Below, in pieces: positions 7,661 through 15,379 of a stretch of DNA of 41,728 bases. Below the pieces are notes generated by a model. That model saw only the letters and a program-made list of their open reading frames with translations. It searched no databases and was not told where the DNA came from. Origin of the DNA: Actinacidiphila acidipaludis (GTDB lineage Bacteria; Actinomycetota; Actinomycetes; Streptomycetales; Streptomycetaceae); NCBI RefSeq assembly GCF_019890725.1, contig NZ_JAINZZ010000066.1, positions 1-41,728 of the forward strand, given 5' to 3'. Made by a program: the position numbers and the translations under genes. Within the stretch, counting starts at the first letter, position 1; each line of letters begins with the position of its first letter.

Positions 7661-8122
7661 ATGACCATGGCGACCCAGTCCGGCACGTACATGGATCGCC
7701 CGTCGGGCGGCGGCCTGGTCGACGTGGTGGACCTGATACTCGACAAGGGTCTGGTCATCGATGTCTACCTGCGCGTCTCGCTGGTCGGCATAGAACTGCT
7801 CACCGTTGACGCGCGGATCGTCGTCGCGAGTGTCGACACCTATCTGCGGTTCGCCGAGGCCGCGAACCGGCTCGATCTCGCCCGGAGCGGTACCGAGACC
7901 AAGGGACTGCCCGGCATGATGCAGGAGATCCGCGAAGGCGGTGCCCAGCAGAAGACCAAGGGCGCTCTCGAAGGCGCCAAGGACAGTGTCAAGGACACGG
8001 TGGGCGGCATGCTCGGCGGTGGTTCCGACGAGGACGCCGAGGACCAGGACGGCGAAGCCGAGGAGTCCCGGCAGCCCAAGCATCGGTCCCGCCCGGCCAG
8101 CCGTAAGGATCGGAGCCGGTGA
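7661..8122 (+). CDS. gvpA: gas-vesicle structural protein GvpA with long C-terminal extension
   Basis: Residues 18-72 match the GvpA core closely (LVDVVDLILDKGLVIDVYL, RVSLVGIELLTVDARIVVAS, VDTYLRFAEA), which forms the ribbed, gas-permeable protein shell. Classical GvpA is about 70 residues; this one has 153, with an extra 80-residue tail that is first helical, then acidic (SDEDAEDQDGEAEE) and finally basic (KHRSRPASRKDRSR). I chose ATG 7661 because GGAGGGG (7645-7651) lies nine bases upstream. ATG 7652 overlaps the previous stop but is too close to the ribosome site, and ATG 7667 is also possible. It is the best shell-subunit candidate in the cluster, as the other A/J-type proteins diverge more. 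Confidence 0.9.
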   Translation: MTMATQSGTYMDRPSGGGLVDVVDLILDKGLVIDVYLRVSLVGIELLTVDARIVVASVDTYLRFAEAANRLDLARSGTETKGLPGMMQEIREGGAQQKTKGALEGAKDSVKDTVGGMLGGGSDEDAEDQDGEAEESRQPKHRSRPASRKDRSR

Positions 8123-8958
8123 TGGTTCCGACCGATGAGAAGCAGGCCCGCGTGGCCGGCGCTCCCGCGGCCGCGGAGGCGCCCGCGACGGGCTGTTACG
8201 TGTACGGCATCCTGGCCGCCTCGGCGACCGACCCGGCGGTCGAGAAGCTCACGCCGGTCGGCGGTGACAAGGAGACGCGAGTCGGTTACGTCCGCCACGG
8301 CGACGTCGCGGCCGCGGTCAGCCCCTTGCCGGGCGGCCGTCCGCTGGGCAGGCCTGAGGACCTGCGCGCCCACGCCGACGTACTGAACACCCTGGCGGCG
8401 ACCGGCGCCCCGGTGCTGCCGTTCCGATTCGGAACGGTCCTCAAGGACACGCAGGCCGTCTCCGACGACGTCCTCGCGAAGGGCCACGACTCCTTCGTCC
8501 ATGCCCTCGAACGCCTCGACGGGCGCGCGCAGTTCACGCTGCGCGCCACCTACGACGAGGAGGCGCTGCTTCGCGAGATCTTCGCGGACCGCCCGGACAT
8601 CACCGAACTGCGGGAGTCCGTGGCCCAGATGCCCGAGGACGCCGCCTACTACCAGCGGGTGCGGCTCGGCGAGCTGATCTACGAGTCGGTCGCGGCCCGC
8701 AGGGAGAAGGACACCGAGCTCATCAAGGAGCGCCTGGGCCCGCTCGCCGACGCCATGGTCGTCTCCGAGGCCCCCACGGACGACGGGGTCACGGATGTCG
8801 CCTTTCTGGTGAACGACGACCGCCGCGCCGATTTCGAGCGCACCGCGGACCGTCTGGCCGGTGACTGGCAGAACCGGATCCGCATGCGCCTGCTGGGGCC
8901 GCTGGCACCGTACGACTTCGTCGCCGAGGCGATGGAGGAAACCGAAGGCGAGGCGTAG
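8122..8958 (+). CDS. gvpF: gas-vesicle protein GvpF/GvpL family (first copy)
   Basis: A 278-residue GvpF/L family protein. Recognisable parts are the N-terminal strand CYVYGILAAS, the segment APVLPFRFGTVLKD in the first domain, a helical middle with YYQRVRLGELIYESVAARREKDTELI, and the conserved C-terminal ending LLGPLAPYDFV. GvpF is a minor assembly factor that binds GvpA during vesicle initiation. The ATG at 8122 shares a base with the gvpA stop and has GGAG at 8112-8115; an in-frame GTG at 8119 is too close to that site. A paralogue lies at 9993-10820. Confidence 0.93.
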   Translation: MVPTDEKQARVAGAPAAAEAPATGCYVYGILAASATDPAVEKLTPVGGDKETRVGYVRHGDVAAAVSPLPGGRPLGRPEDLRAHADVLNTLAATGAPVLPFRFGTVLKDTQAVSDDVLAKGHDSFVHALERLDGRAQFTLRATYDEEALLREIFADRPDITELRESVAQMPEDAAYYQRVRLGELIYESVAARREKDTELIKERLGPLADAMVVSEAPTDDGVTDVAFLVNDDRRADFERTADRLAGDWQNRIRMRLLGPLAPYDFVAEAMEETEGEA

Positions 8959-8960
8959 CC

Positions 8961-9212
8961 GTGGGACTCGTCAGCGGAGTCATCCTCCTTCCCCTTGCAC
9001 CTGTCCGTGGCGTCATGTGGATCGCGGAGCAGATCCAGCAGGAAGCCGCACGACGTACGGACGACCCGGCGGCCCTCCGGCGGCGTCTCGCGGAAGTCGA
9101 CCGCGCCCGCGAGAACGGCGAGCTCTCAGCCGAGGAGGCGGCGAGCGAGGAAGAGGAACTGGTGCGTCGCCTCCTGGCGTCCGGGCCTCCGCTCGGCGGC
9201 CTGGAGGTGTGA
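8961..9212 (+). CDS. gvpG: gas-vesicle protein GvpG
   Basis: An 83-residue protein of the GvpG family. It has a short hydrophobic start (GLVSGVILLPLAPVRGVMWIAEQI) followed by a charged helical hairpin (ARRTDDPAALRRRLAEVDRA, then ENGELSAEEAASEEEELVRR). GvpG is a small assembly protein that usually follows gvpF, as it does here. The GTG start is two bases after the gvpF stop and is preceded by GAAGGCGAGG. The gene is probably translated as part of the operon. Confidence 0.92.
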   Translation: MGLVSGVILLPLAPVRGVMWIAEQIQQEAARRTDDPAALRRRLAEVDRARENGELSAEEAASEEEELVRRLLASGPPLGGLEV

Positions 9213-9215
9213 GCC

Positions 9216-9485
9216 GTGGCCAACGCACGTCTGACGGCACAGGACGCGGCGCTGAGCGCGGCACGCCACGTGAGGGACCTGACCGGCCACGAGCCGGAGG
9301 GCGTGACCTCGATCGCCCGCACCGAGGAGGGCTGGCGCGTCGGCGTGGAGGTGGTGGAGACCCACCGGATACCCGACTCGACCGACATCCTCGCGGTGTA
9401 CCGCGTCCAGGTCGACGCGGCGGGTGATCTCATCTCCTACGACCGTGACGACCGCTACTACCGCGGTCGCGCCGGCAAGGAGTGA
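9216..9485 (+). CDS. gvpO: gas-vesicle protein GvpO
   Basis: An 89-residue GvpO-family protein, with the fold signature AARHVRDLTGHEPEGVTSI, then EEGWRVGVEVVETHRIPDS, DILAVYRVQVDAAGDLISY, and the ending DDRYYRGR. GvpO is needed for vesicle formation in haloarchaea and is found in Streptomyces clusters, where it often stands first; here it is inside the cluster. The GTG start at 9216 lies three bases after the gvpG stop and has GGAGG at 9203-9207. Confidence 0.9.
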   Translation: MANARLTAQDAALSAARHVRDLTGHEPEGVTSIARTEEGWRVGVEVVETHRIPDSTDILAVYRVQVDAAGDLISYDRDDRYYRGRAGKE

Positions 9486-9492
9486 CCGCCGT

Positions 9493-9996
9493 ATGAACCA
9501 GCCCGCGTGGACCGGAGCGAGCAGCACGCGGAGCCCGTCGCGCGAGGCGGACCGGCCCCAGGCCGCCAATCTCGCGGACATCCTCGAACGGGTCCTGGAC
9601 AAGGGCATCGTCATCGCCGGGGACATCAGGATCGACCTGCTCGACATCGAACTGCTCACCATCAAGATCCGGCTGATCGTGGCCTCGGTGGACCGGGCCC
9701 GCGAGATGGGGATCGACTGGTGGGAGCACGACCCCTCCCTCTCGTCCGGTGACCGAGACGTGCTGGAGGAGAACCGGCGGCTGCGCCGCCGGATCGGCGA
9801 TCTGGAGGCCGAGGGCAGTGCCGAGCGCGCCGCCGCACTCGACCGTGACGATGGCGCTGGGCGCGAGGTCGCCGCCGAAAGGCGGGAAGAGCCGGATGAG
9901 CAGGACCGTCGGGAGGACGAGGCGGGCGGGAGCCGGTCCGGCCGGCCCGCGAAGGGCCGCAGCCGGTCCGGGCGGAACGGTGACGACGCCTCATGA
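9493..9996 (+). CDS. gvpJ: gas-vesicle protein GvpJ (GvpA/J/M family) with coiled-coil and charged tail
   Basis: A 167-residue GvpA/J-family protein. Residues 27-75 form the core (NLADILERVLDKGIVIAGDI, then RIDLLDIELLTIKIRLIVAS and VDRAREMGIDWW). GDIRIDLLDIELLTIKIRL is typical of GvpJ rather than the shell protein GvpA. Residues 88-130 look coiled-coil (LEENRRLRRRIGDLEAE), followed by an acidic and then Arg/Ser-rich tail. GvpJ is a minor component proposed to shape the conical ends. The ATG at 9493 has AAGGAG ten bases upstream. Its stop overlaps the gvpL start. Confidence 0.88.
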   Translation: MNQPAWTGASSTRSPSREADRPQAANLADILERVLDKGIVIAGDIRIDLLDIELLTIKIRLIVASVDRAREMGIDWWEHDPSLSSGDRDVLEENRRLRRRIGDLEAEGSAERAAALDRDDGAGREVAAERREEPDEQDRREDEAGGSRSGRPAKGRSRSGRNGDDAS

Positions 9997-10820
9997 ACGA
10001 TCTGGTGTGGATCTACGCCGTGACGACCGGGCCCGGGCCGCCGGAGGCCGCGGGGCTTTCCGGCGTCGCCGCCGAGCCGGTCCGCGCGGTCGAGGGCGAG
10101 GGAGGCGGCGAAGGGCTGACCGCGGTCGTGGGCACGGTTCCCGCCGCCGACTTCGCGGAGGACCCTCTCAAGGACCACCTGGAGGACCTGCGCTGGCTGG
10201 AGGCCGCCGCCCGCGCCCACCACGAGGTGATCGACACCGTCTTCCGGCACGGCGACACCGTTCCGCTGCAGTTCGCCACCGTCTACCGCGACGACGACTC
10301 GGTCCGCGCGGTCCTGCGCGAACGCTCCGCCGACTTCACCGGCGCCCTCGCCCGTGTGCACGGGCAGGAGGAATGGGGGGTCAAGGCGTACATGGACCCC
10401 GGGGGCGGTCCCGAGGCCTCCGGCGGTCCCGCGCCCTCCGGCGGTCCGGGCGGCGGGGCGGCGGGCGCCTCCGGTGCGGACAGCCGGCCGGGCACCGCGT
10501 ACCTGCTGCGCCGCCGGGCACAGCGCGACGACCGGGAACAGGCGTTCCAGCGGGCGCGGGGACGGGCCGAGGACGTACGCGGCGTGCTGGAGAGCCTCGC
10601 CACCCGCGGGGTGGCCCATCCGCCGCAGGACCCGAAACTCGCGGCCTATCAGGGGTGGATGATCCTCAACGACTCCTTCCTCGTCGAACGCGACCGCGCC
10701 GAGGAGTTCGCCGCGGCGGTGACGTCCTGCGCGGAGGACTTCCCCGAGGTCGAGCTCGAACTCAGCGGCCCGTGGCCGCCGTACTCGTTCGTCGGCGAGG
10801 TCGAGGGGCGGCGGGCATGA
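9993..10820 (+). CDS. gvpL: gas-vesicle protein GvpL/GvpF family (second copy)
   Basis: A 275-residue GvpF/L-family protein. It shows the N-terminal VWIYAVTTG, the RAHHEVIDTVFRHGDTVPLQ region and FATVYRDDDSV, then the ending ELSGPWPPYSFVGEVEG, all matching family blocks. Between the two domains, around residues 133-168, is a Gly/Pro/Ser/Ala-rich linker including a six-residue repeat (EASGGP, APSGGP). It overlaps gvpJ and gvpS by four bases on each side (ATGA). It is probably an assembly factor acting with the first GvpF copy. Confidence 0.92.
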   Translation: MNDLVWIYAVTTGPGPPEAAGLSGVAAEPVRAVEGEGGGEGLTAVVGTVPAADFAEDPLKDHLEDLRWLEAAARAHHEVIDTVFRHGDTVPLQFATVYRDDDSVRAVLRERSADFTGALARVHGQEEWGVKAYMDPGGGPEASGGPAPSGGPGGGAAGASGADSRPGTAYLLRRRAQRDDREQAFQRARGRAEDVRGVLESLATRGVAHPPQDPKLAAYQGWMILNDSFLVERDRAEEFAAAVTSCAEDFPEVELELSGPWPPYSFVGEVEGRRA

Positions 10821-11059
10821 CGTCCCGCGCGCCCTCCTCCGCCGCGGCCGCCGGGCCAGGACCCGAGCGGCAGGTGGCGCTCGTCGACCTGCTGGACCGG
10901 GTGCTGGCAGGCGGCGTCGTGATCAGCGGCGAGGTCGTCCTGGGCATCGCGGACGTCGACCTCGTGCGGATCTCCCTCCGTGCCCTGGTCGCGTCCATCC
11001 GCGCCGTGCAGGAGGACGAGCCGGCGAGCGCGCCGTTCGCGGAGACGGACCCGCGATGA
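10817..11059 (+). CDS. gvpS: small GvpA/J-family protein (GvpS)
   Basis: An 80-residue protein with a GvpA/J core: VALVDLLDRVLAGGVVISGE, VVLGIADVDLVRISLRALVAS, then IRAVQ. The core helix-strand pattern is the same as in GvpA and GvpJ, but it has no charged C-terminal tail. In Streptomyces clusters the A/J-like gene between gvpL and gvpK is named gvpS, and this gene has that position. Start ATG 10817 overlaps the gvpL stop; its own stop overlaps the gvpK start. Confidence 0.85.
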   Translation: MTSRAPSSAAAAGPGPERQVALVDLLDRVLAGGVVISGEVVLGIADVDLVRISLRALVASIRAVQEDEPASAPFAETDPR

Positions 11060-11424
11060 CCGGACGGCCCGACGACGACCGCCGCACCGGACACGGCCCT
11101 TCGGCCCCGGACGGCGACCACCGCCCGGCACGGCGACAGGGAACGTCCGTACCCCGGCGGCTCGACATCGACCGCGAGGAGGTCGAGCGCGGTCTGGCCG
11201 GACTCGTTCTCACCATCGTGGAGCTGCTGCGTCAGCTGATGGAGCGTCAGGCCATCCGCCGGATCGATCAGGGCGGACTCAGCGACGAGCAGATCGAGAA
11301 CCTGGGGCTGACGCTGATGGCCCTGGAGGACCGCATGACGGAACTGCGGGAGCACTTCGGGCTCTCCCCCGAGGACCTCAACCTCGACCTGGGACCGCTC
11401 GGGCCGCTCCTCCCACGCGACTGA
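11056..11424 (+). CDS. gvpK: gas-vesicle protein GvpK
   Basis: A 122-residue GvpK-family protein. After a disordered basic N-terminus, the conserved domain reads RLDIDREEVERGLAGLVLTI, VELLRQLMERQAIRRI, GLSDEQIENLGLTLMALE and DRMTELREHFGLSPEDLNLD. GvpK is a conserved minor protein of vesicle assembly. Its ATG overlaps the gvpS stop. It ends the operon; the 57 bases before the convergent MFS gene hold only a weak 5-bp stem (GCGGG/CCCGC), so I call no terminator. Confidence 0.93.
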   Translation: MTGRPDDDRRTGHGPSAPDGDHRPARRQGTSVPRRLDIDREEVERGLAGLVLTIVELLRQLMERQAIRRIDQGGLSDEQIENLGLTLMALEDRMTELREHFGLSPEDLNLDLGPLGPLLPRD

Positions 11425-11481
11425 CCGCAGGTTCCCCACCGGAGGCCGGGTCACGCTTGCGGGACTCCCCCGCGCGCGCCG

Positions 11482-13001
11482 TCACGGGGAGCGCTGTTCG
11501 CCCTTGTCCTGCGGCTTGTTCGGGCCGCCGGTGAACACGTCCACCAGGGCGATGACCAGGGCGAGCGCGGCCAGCCCGGTGGAGGTGATGAGCCCCGCCT
11601 GGAAGCCGCCGGACCAGTCGCCGTGAGCGCCGCCGGCCTTGGAGAAGAAGACCGATCCGACCGCCGCGATGCCGGCCGCGGAGCCGATCCGCTGGGCTGT
11701 CTGCAGCACGCCGCCCGCGCTGCCCGCCCGCTTCACGGGCACCTCGCTGAGCGTGATCGTCTGGTTGGGCGCGATGACCAGGCCGCTGCCGAGGCCGGCG
11801 AAGAGCAGGGGTGCGATGGTGACCAGCCCGATCGAGCGGGTGCTGTCCAGGTGCACGGCCAGCGCGGTGCCCAGCAGCCCGATGATACCATCACCAGCCC
11901 CGCGGCCACCAGGGGCCGCCCGATCCGGGTCACCACACGCCCGCCGACGGCAGCCGCGGCGCCCGAGCCGACCGCGAAGGGCATGATCGACAGACCGGCT
12001 TCGAGGGCGGTGTAGTGCATGCCGTTCTGCAGGAAGAGCGTCAGCACGAAGAAGATCGAGGTGAAGCCGGCGAAGTAGAGCAGCGACAGCAAGGTGCCGA
12101 GGCCGTACGACCGCTGCCGGAACAGCGTCAGATTGACCAGCGGCTCGCGGGTCCGGGCGTAGCGGCGCTCCCAGAAGGCGAACGCCGTCAGCAGCGCCAG
12201 CGCCAGCGGGACCAGCAGCCACTTCCCGAGTCCGGGCCACTGCTGCTCCTGCACGAACGGCAGCAGCAGCACCACGGTGCCGAGGCCGAGCAGCGCCACA
12301 CCGACCGGGTCCAGATCGCTGCGGCCGCGGCCGTCCTCCTGCTGCTCGCGCGGTGGCGGGGTGGGCAGCAGACGGTACGCCAGTGGCAGCGCCGCCAGGC
12401 CGATGGGCAGGTTGACGTAGAAGACCCAGCGCCAGCCCTCGTGCGGGCCGAACGCCTCGATGAGCAGTCCGCCCAGCAGCGGTCCGAGCGCGGTCGACAC
12501 GCCGATGGTCGCGCCGAGCAGGCCGAACGCCCGGCCCCGGTCCGCGCCGCGGAACATCTGCTGGATGAAACCCGACACCTGTGGCACCAGGATTCCGCCC
12601 GCGACACCCTGCAGCAGCCGGGCTCCGATCAGCCACGCCTCGTTCTGCGCGGCGCCGGCGAACGCGCTGGCCGCCGTGAACAGCAGCAGCCCGGCCATGA
12701 AGACCGTGCGCCGGCCGCGGACGTCCCCGAGCCGCCCGGACGGCACCAGCACCAGACCGAAGGCCAGGGCATAACCGGAGAGCACCCACTGCAGGCCGCT
12801 CTGTGACGCCCCGATGCCCGTCCGGATGGACGGCAACGCCACGTTGACGATGCTCACATCCAGCAGCGTCATGAAACTGGCGGTCAGACAGACCGCCAGG
12901 GCGCGCCATCGCCGGCGCGTCGCTTCCTGCTGGTCCGCTTGTCCTCCGTGGTCTGCCTGGCGCTCCTGGCCGGCCGGCAGTGGGGTGCGTGACGAGGCCA
13001 C
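11482..13001 (-). pseudogene. EmrB/QacA-type (DHA2) MFS exporter, interrupted by a one-base frameshift
   Basis: Two overlapping minus-strand frames together make one exporter of about 505 residues. From 13001 the first frame encodes motif D1 (LDVSIVNVALPSI), motif A (GRLGDVRGRRTV) and motif C (GATIGVSTALGPLLGG), and reaches TRIGRPLVAAGLVMV. Near 11886-11888 the frame is lost; the next frame resumes with IIGLLGTALAVHLDSTRSIG and continues to a normal C-terminus with its stop at 11482. One missing base after GT at 11887 would restore GLVM-V-IIGLLG exactly. Intact, this would be a 14-helix proton-driven drug or metabolite exporter. The rest looks undecayed, so the break is either very recent or a sequencing error. 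The start at 13001 is the first in-frame Met before the hydrophilic leader. Confidence 0.85.
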
Positions 13002-13222
13002 GCGCGCCTCCTTCCGTCAGTGCCGTGAGGAGGGGTATCGGCCGGGTCACCGGTCTGGCCCGGCCAAAGCGATCCCTGCCCAGCAGTCCGGGCCTCATGC
13101 CAGGCCGGCTGCCCGCCGGCGAGGTCACGTGCACAGTTGCGAAGCGGACGTTTCATGCCCCTCTGGGCGGAAAGCCGCACCATGTCGGTGCGCCCGCCGC
13201 GCCGCCCTCCAGGAGGTGTCCC

Positions 13223-13735
13223 ATGGCCGTACGCCATCAGCTCATCAAGCGCTCCCGTGACGACGTGTGGGCGGTGCTCTCCGACCGTGAGCTGTACGCG
13301 GATTGGGTGGCCGGGACCCAGTCGTCCCATGGCGGTGAGGGCGACTGGCCCGCCGAGGGCTCGTCGCTGGAGTACACGATCGGCATCGGGTCCTTGTCGC
13401 TCGCCGGCCGGACGACCGTCCGCCAGGAGGAGCGTCCGTCCCACCTCGCACTCGAGGTCGACAGCGGGCGCCTCGGGACCGCGAGGATCGACATCGAGAT
13501 CAAGCCCTGGGGTGAGAACAGCCTGGTGATCGTCGACGAGCACCCGCTGACCGGCCCAGGCGGCGTCCTGCACAACGTCGCCCTCGACGCTGTGCTGCAA
13601 CTGCGGCACCGCCGCATGCTGAGCCGGCTGGCCGAGGTGGTGGAGCAGCGCTCGCCCGAGCGACCCGGCCAGGACGCACACACTGGGCAGGACGGTCAGG
13701 ACGGTCAGGGCGCCCGGGGAGGGCGCGATGCCTGA
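13223..13735 (+). CDS. SRPBCC family protein
   Basis: A 170-residue protein with AGGAGG (13211-13216) six bases before its ATG. The sequence shows an SRPBCC/START-like fold: KRSRDDVWAVLSDRELYADW, a Gly-rich turn, SLEYTIGIGSLSLAGRTTVR, HLALEVDSGRLGTARIDIEI and the long C-terminal helix (NVALDAVLQLRHRRMLSRLA). The last 25 residues are Gly/Gln/Asp-rich and probably disordered. Proteins of this family bind hydrophobic or aromatic ligands. It overlaps the next gene by eight bases, so it is coupled to the flavoprotein and may present or handle its substrate (inference). The 221 bases upstream, shared with the divergent MFS gene, show no clear promoter. Confidence 0.85.
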   Translation: MAVRHQLIKRSRDDVWAVLSDRELYADWVAGTQSSHGGEGDWPAEGSSLEYTIGIGSLSLAGRTTVRQEERPSHLALEVDSGRLGTARIDIEIKPWGENSLVIVDEHPLTGPGGVLHNVALDAVLQLRHRRMLSRLAEVVEQRSPERPGQDAHTGQDGQDGQGARGGRDA

Positions 13736-15329
13736 CGCGGTCGTCATCGGCGCGGGTCCCAACGGCCTCGTCGCCGCGAACATCCTGACCGACGCCGGCT
13801 GGAGCGTCGAGGTGCTCGAGGCGCAGGACGAGCCCGGCGGCGCGGTCCGCAGCGACCGCGCGGTGGACCCGGCCTTCGTCACCGACGTCTTCAGCTCGTT
13901 CTACCCCCTGGCTGCCGCCTCCCCTGTCCTGCGGGATCTCCGCCTGGAGGACGAGGGCCTGCGCTGGAGCCACGCCCCCCACGTGCTCGCGCATCCGCTG
14001 CCCGACGGGCGGAGCGCGCTGCTCAGCCGCGACCTGCGCGAGACCCGCGTCAACCTGGACACCTTCGCCACCGGGGACGGTGCGGCCTGGCAGGAGTGGC
14101 ACGCCCTGTGGGAGCGAATCAACGCCGACCTGCTGAGGTGCCTGTTCACCCCCTTCCCACCGGTGATCGGCGGACTGCGGACGCTGGCCGAACTGCGACC
14201 GGCCGCCTCACTGGAGTTCGCGCGGATGATGATGCTGCCGGCCCGGCGCCTGGGCGAGGAGCAGTTCGGCGGAGAAGGCGGACGTCTACTGCTCGCCGGC
14301 AACGCCCTGCACGCCGACCTGGCTCCGGAGACGTCCGGCAGCGGGGTGTTCGGCTGGCTGCTGTGCATGCTCGGCCAGTCGGTCGGGTTCCCGGTGCCGG
14401 TCGGGGGCTCGGGCATGTTGACGAAGGCGCTGACCGGACGCCTGGAGCGCCGCGGTGGAGTGATCAGGTGCGGTGAACCGGTGAGCGAGATCGTGGTGCG
14501 CTCGGGCCGGGCGGTCGCGGTGCGGACTGCCGCCGGCGAGGAGATCCCGGCCCGCCGGGCCGTGCTCGCCGCCGTCCCGGCCCCACTGCTGTATCGCCGC
14601 ATGCTGCGCCCGGAGGACCTGCCGCCTGCCGTCCTGCGCCAACTACGCCATTTCCAGTGGGACTTCTCCACCTTCAAGGTGGACTGGGCGCTCGACGGCC
14701 CGGTCCCGTGGACCGCCCCCGACGCACGGCAGGCCGGTACCCTCCATCTCGCCGACAGCGTGGACGAGTTGACGAGGTTCGCCGCGCAACTCGCGACCCG
14801 GCGGATCCCGGACCGGCCGTTCGCGCTGTTCGGCCAGATGACGACCGCCGACCCCAGCCGCTCCCCCGCCGGGACGGAAGCGGCATGGGCCTACACGCAC
14901 GTTCCGCAGATCGTGAGCGGCGACGCGGGCGGCGACGGTCTCACCGGCGCGTGGAACGACCACGAGCAGAACGCGATGGCCGACCGCGTCGAGGCCCAGG
15001 TCGAGCGCTACGCCCCCGGCTTCCGCGCCCTGATCCGGCGTCGCCGCATCCTCGCCCCGCCCACGCTGGAGAACCGCGACGCGAGCCTGCAGGGCGGCGC
15101 GATCAACGCCGGCACCACGGCGATCCACCAGCAACTGGTGTTCCGGCCGATCCCGGGCACGGGCCGGCCGGAGACCCCGGTGCGCGGGCTGTTCCTCGCG
15201 TCGGCCTCCGCGCACCCCGGAGGTGCGGTGCACGGCGGTCCCGGCGCCAACGCCGCCCGCGCGGCGCTGCACCGGCCCCCGGTGAACGCCCTGCTCACCC
15301 GCCTCCAGCGATCCCTGGCCGGCGGCTGA
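13728..15329 (+). CDS. phytoene-desaturase-like NAD(P)/FAD-dependent oxidoreductase
   Basis: A 533-residue flavoprotein of the CrtI/PYROXD2 type (COG1233). The N-terminal dinucleotide fold reads VVIGAGPNGLVAANILTDAG, with Glu31 for the ribose and the DEPGGAVRS motif following. The middle contains QSVGFPVPVGGSGMLTKAL, and the C-terminal FAD segment is GLFLASASAHPGGAVHGGPG (a typical CrtI-family C-terminal block). Family members desaturate or isomerise carotenoids and other lipophilic substrates. No carotenoid genes are nearby, so substrate is unknown. It overlaps the upstream SRPBCC gene and is followed 50 bases later by udgX, probably in one transcript. Confidence 0.9.
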   Translation: MPDAVVIGAGPNGLVAANILTDAGWSVEVLEAQDEPGGAVRSDRAVDPAFVTDVFSSFYPLAAASPVLRDLRLEDEGLRWSHAPHVLAHPLPDGRSALLSRDLRETRVNLDTFATGDGAAWQEWHALWERINADLLRCLFTPFPPVIGGLRTLAELRPAASLEFARMMMLPARRLGEEQFGGEGGRLLLAGNALHADLAPETSGSGVFGWLLCMLGQSVGFPVPVGGSGMLTKALTGRLERRGGVIRCGEPVSEIVVRSGRAVAVRTAAGEEIPARRAVLAAVPAPLLYRRMLRPEDLPPAVLRQLRHFQWDFSTFKVDWALDGPVPWTAPDARQAGTLHLADSVDELTRFAAQLATRRIPDRPFALFGQMTTADPSRSPAGTEAAWAYTHVPQIVSGDAGGDGLTGAWNDHEQNAMADRVEAQVERYAPGFRALIRRRRILAPPTLENRDASLQGGAINAGTTAIHQQLVFRPIPGTGRPETPVRGLFLASASAHPGGAVHGGPGANAARAALHRPPVNALLTRLQRSLAGG

Positions 15330-15379
15330 GACGGTCGTTCAGCAGGCAGCCGAGCAAAGGCGACCGATCAGGAGGTGCG

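Noticed and set aside
13002..13222. SigB-like promoter with GGGTAT near 13034
   Set aside because: No GTTT-type -35 element at the required distance; the match is only to the -10 part.
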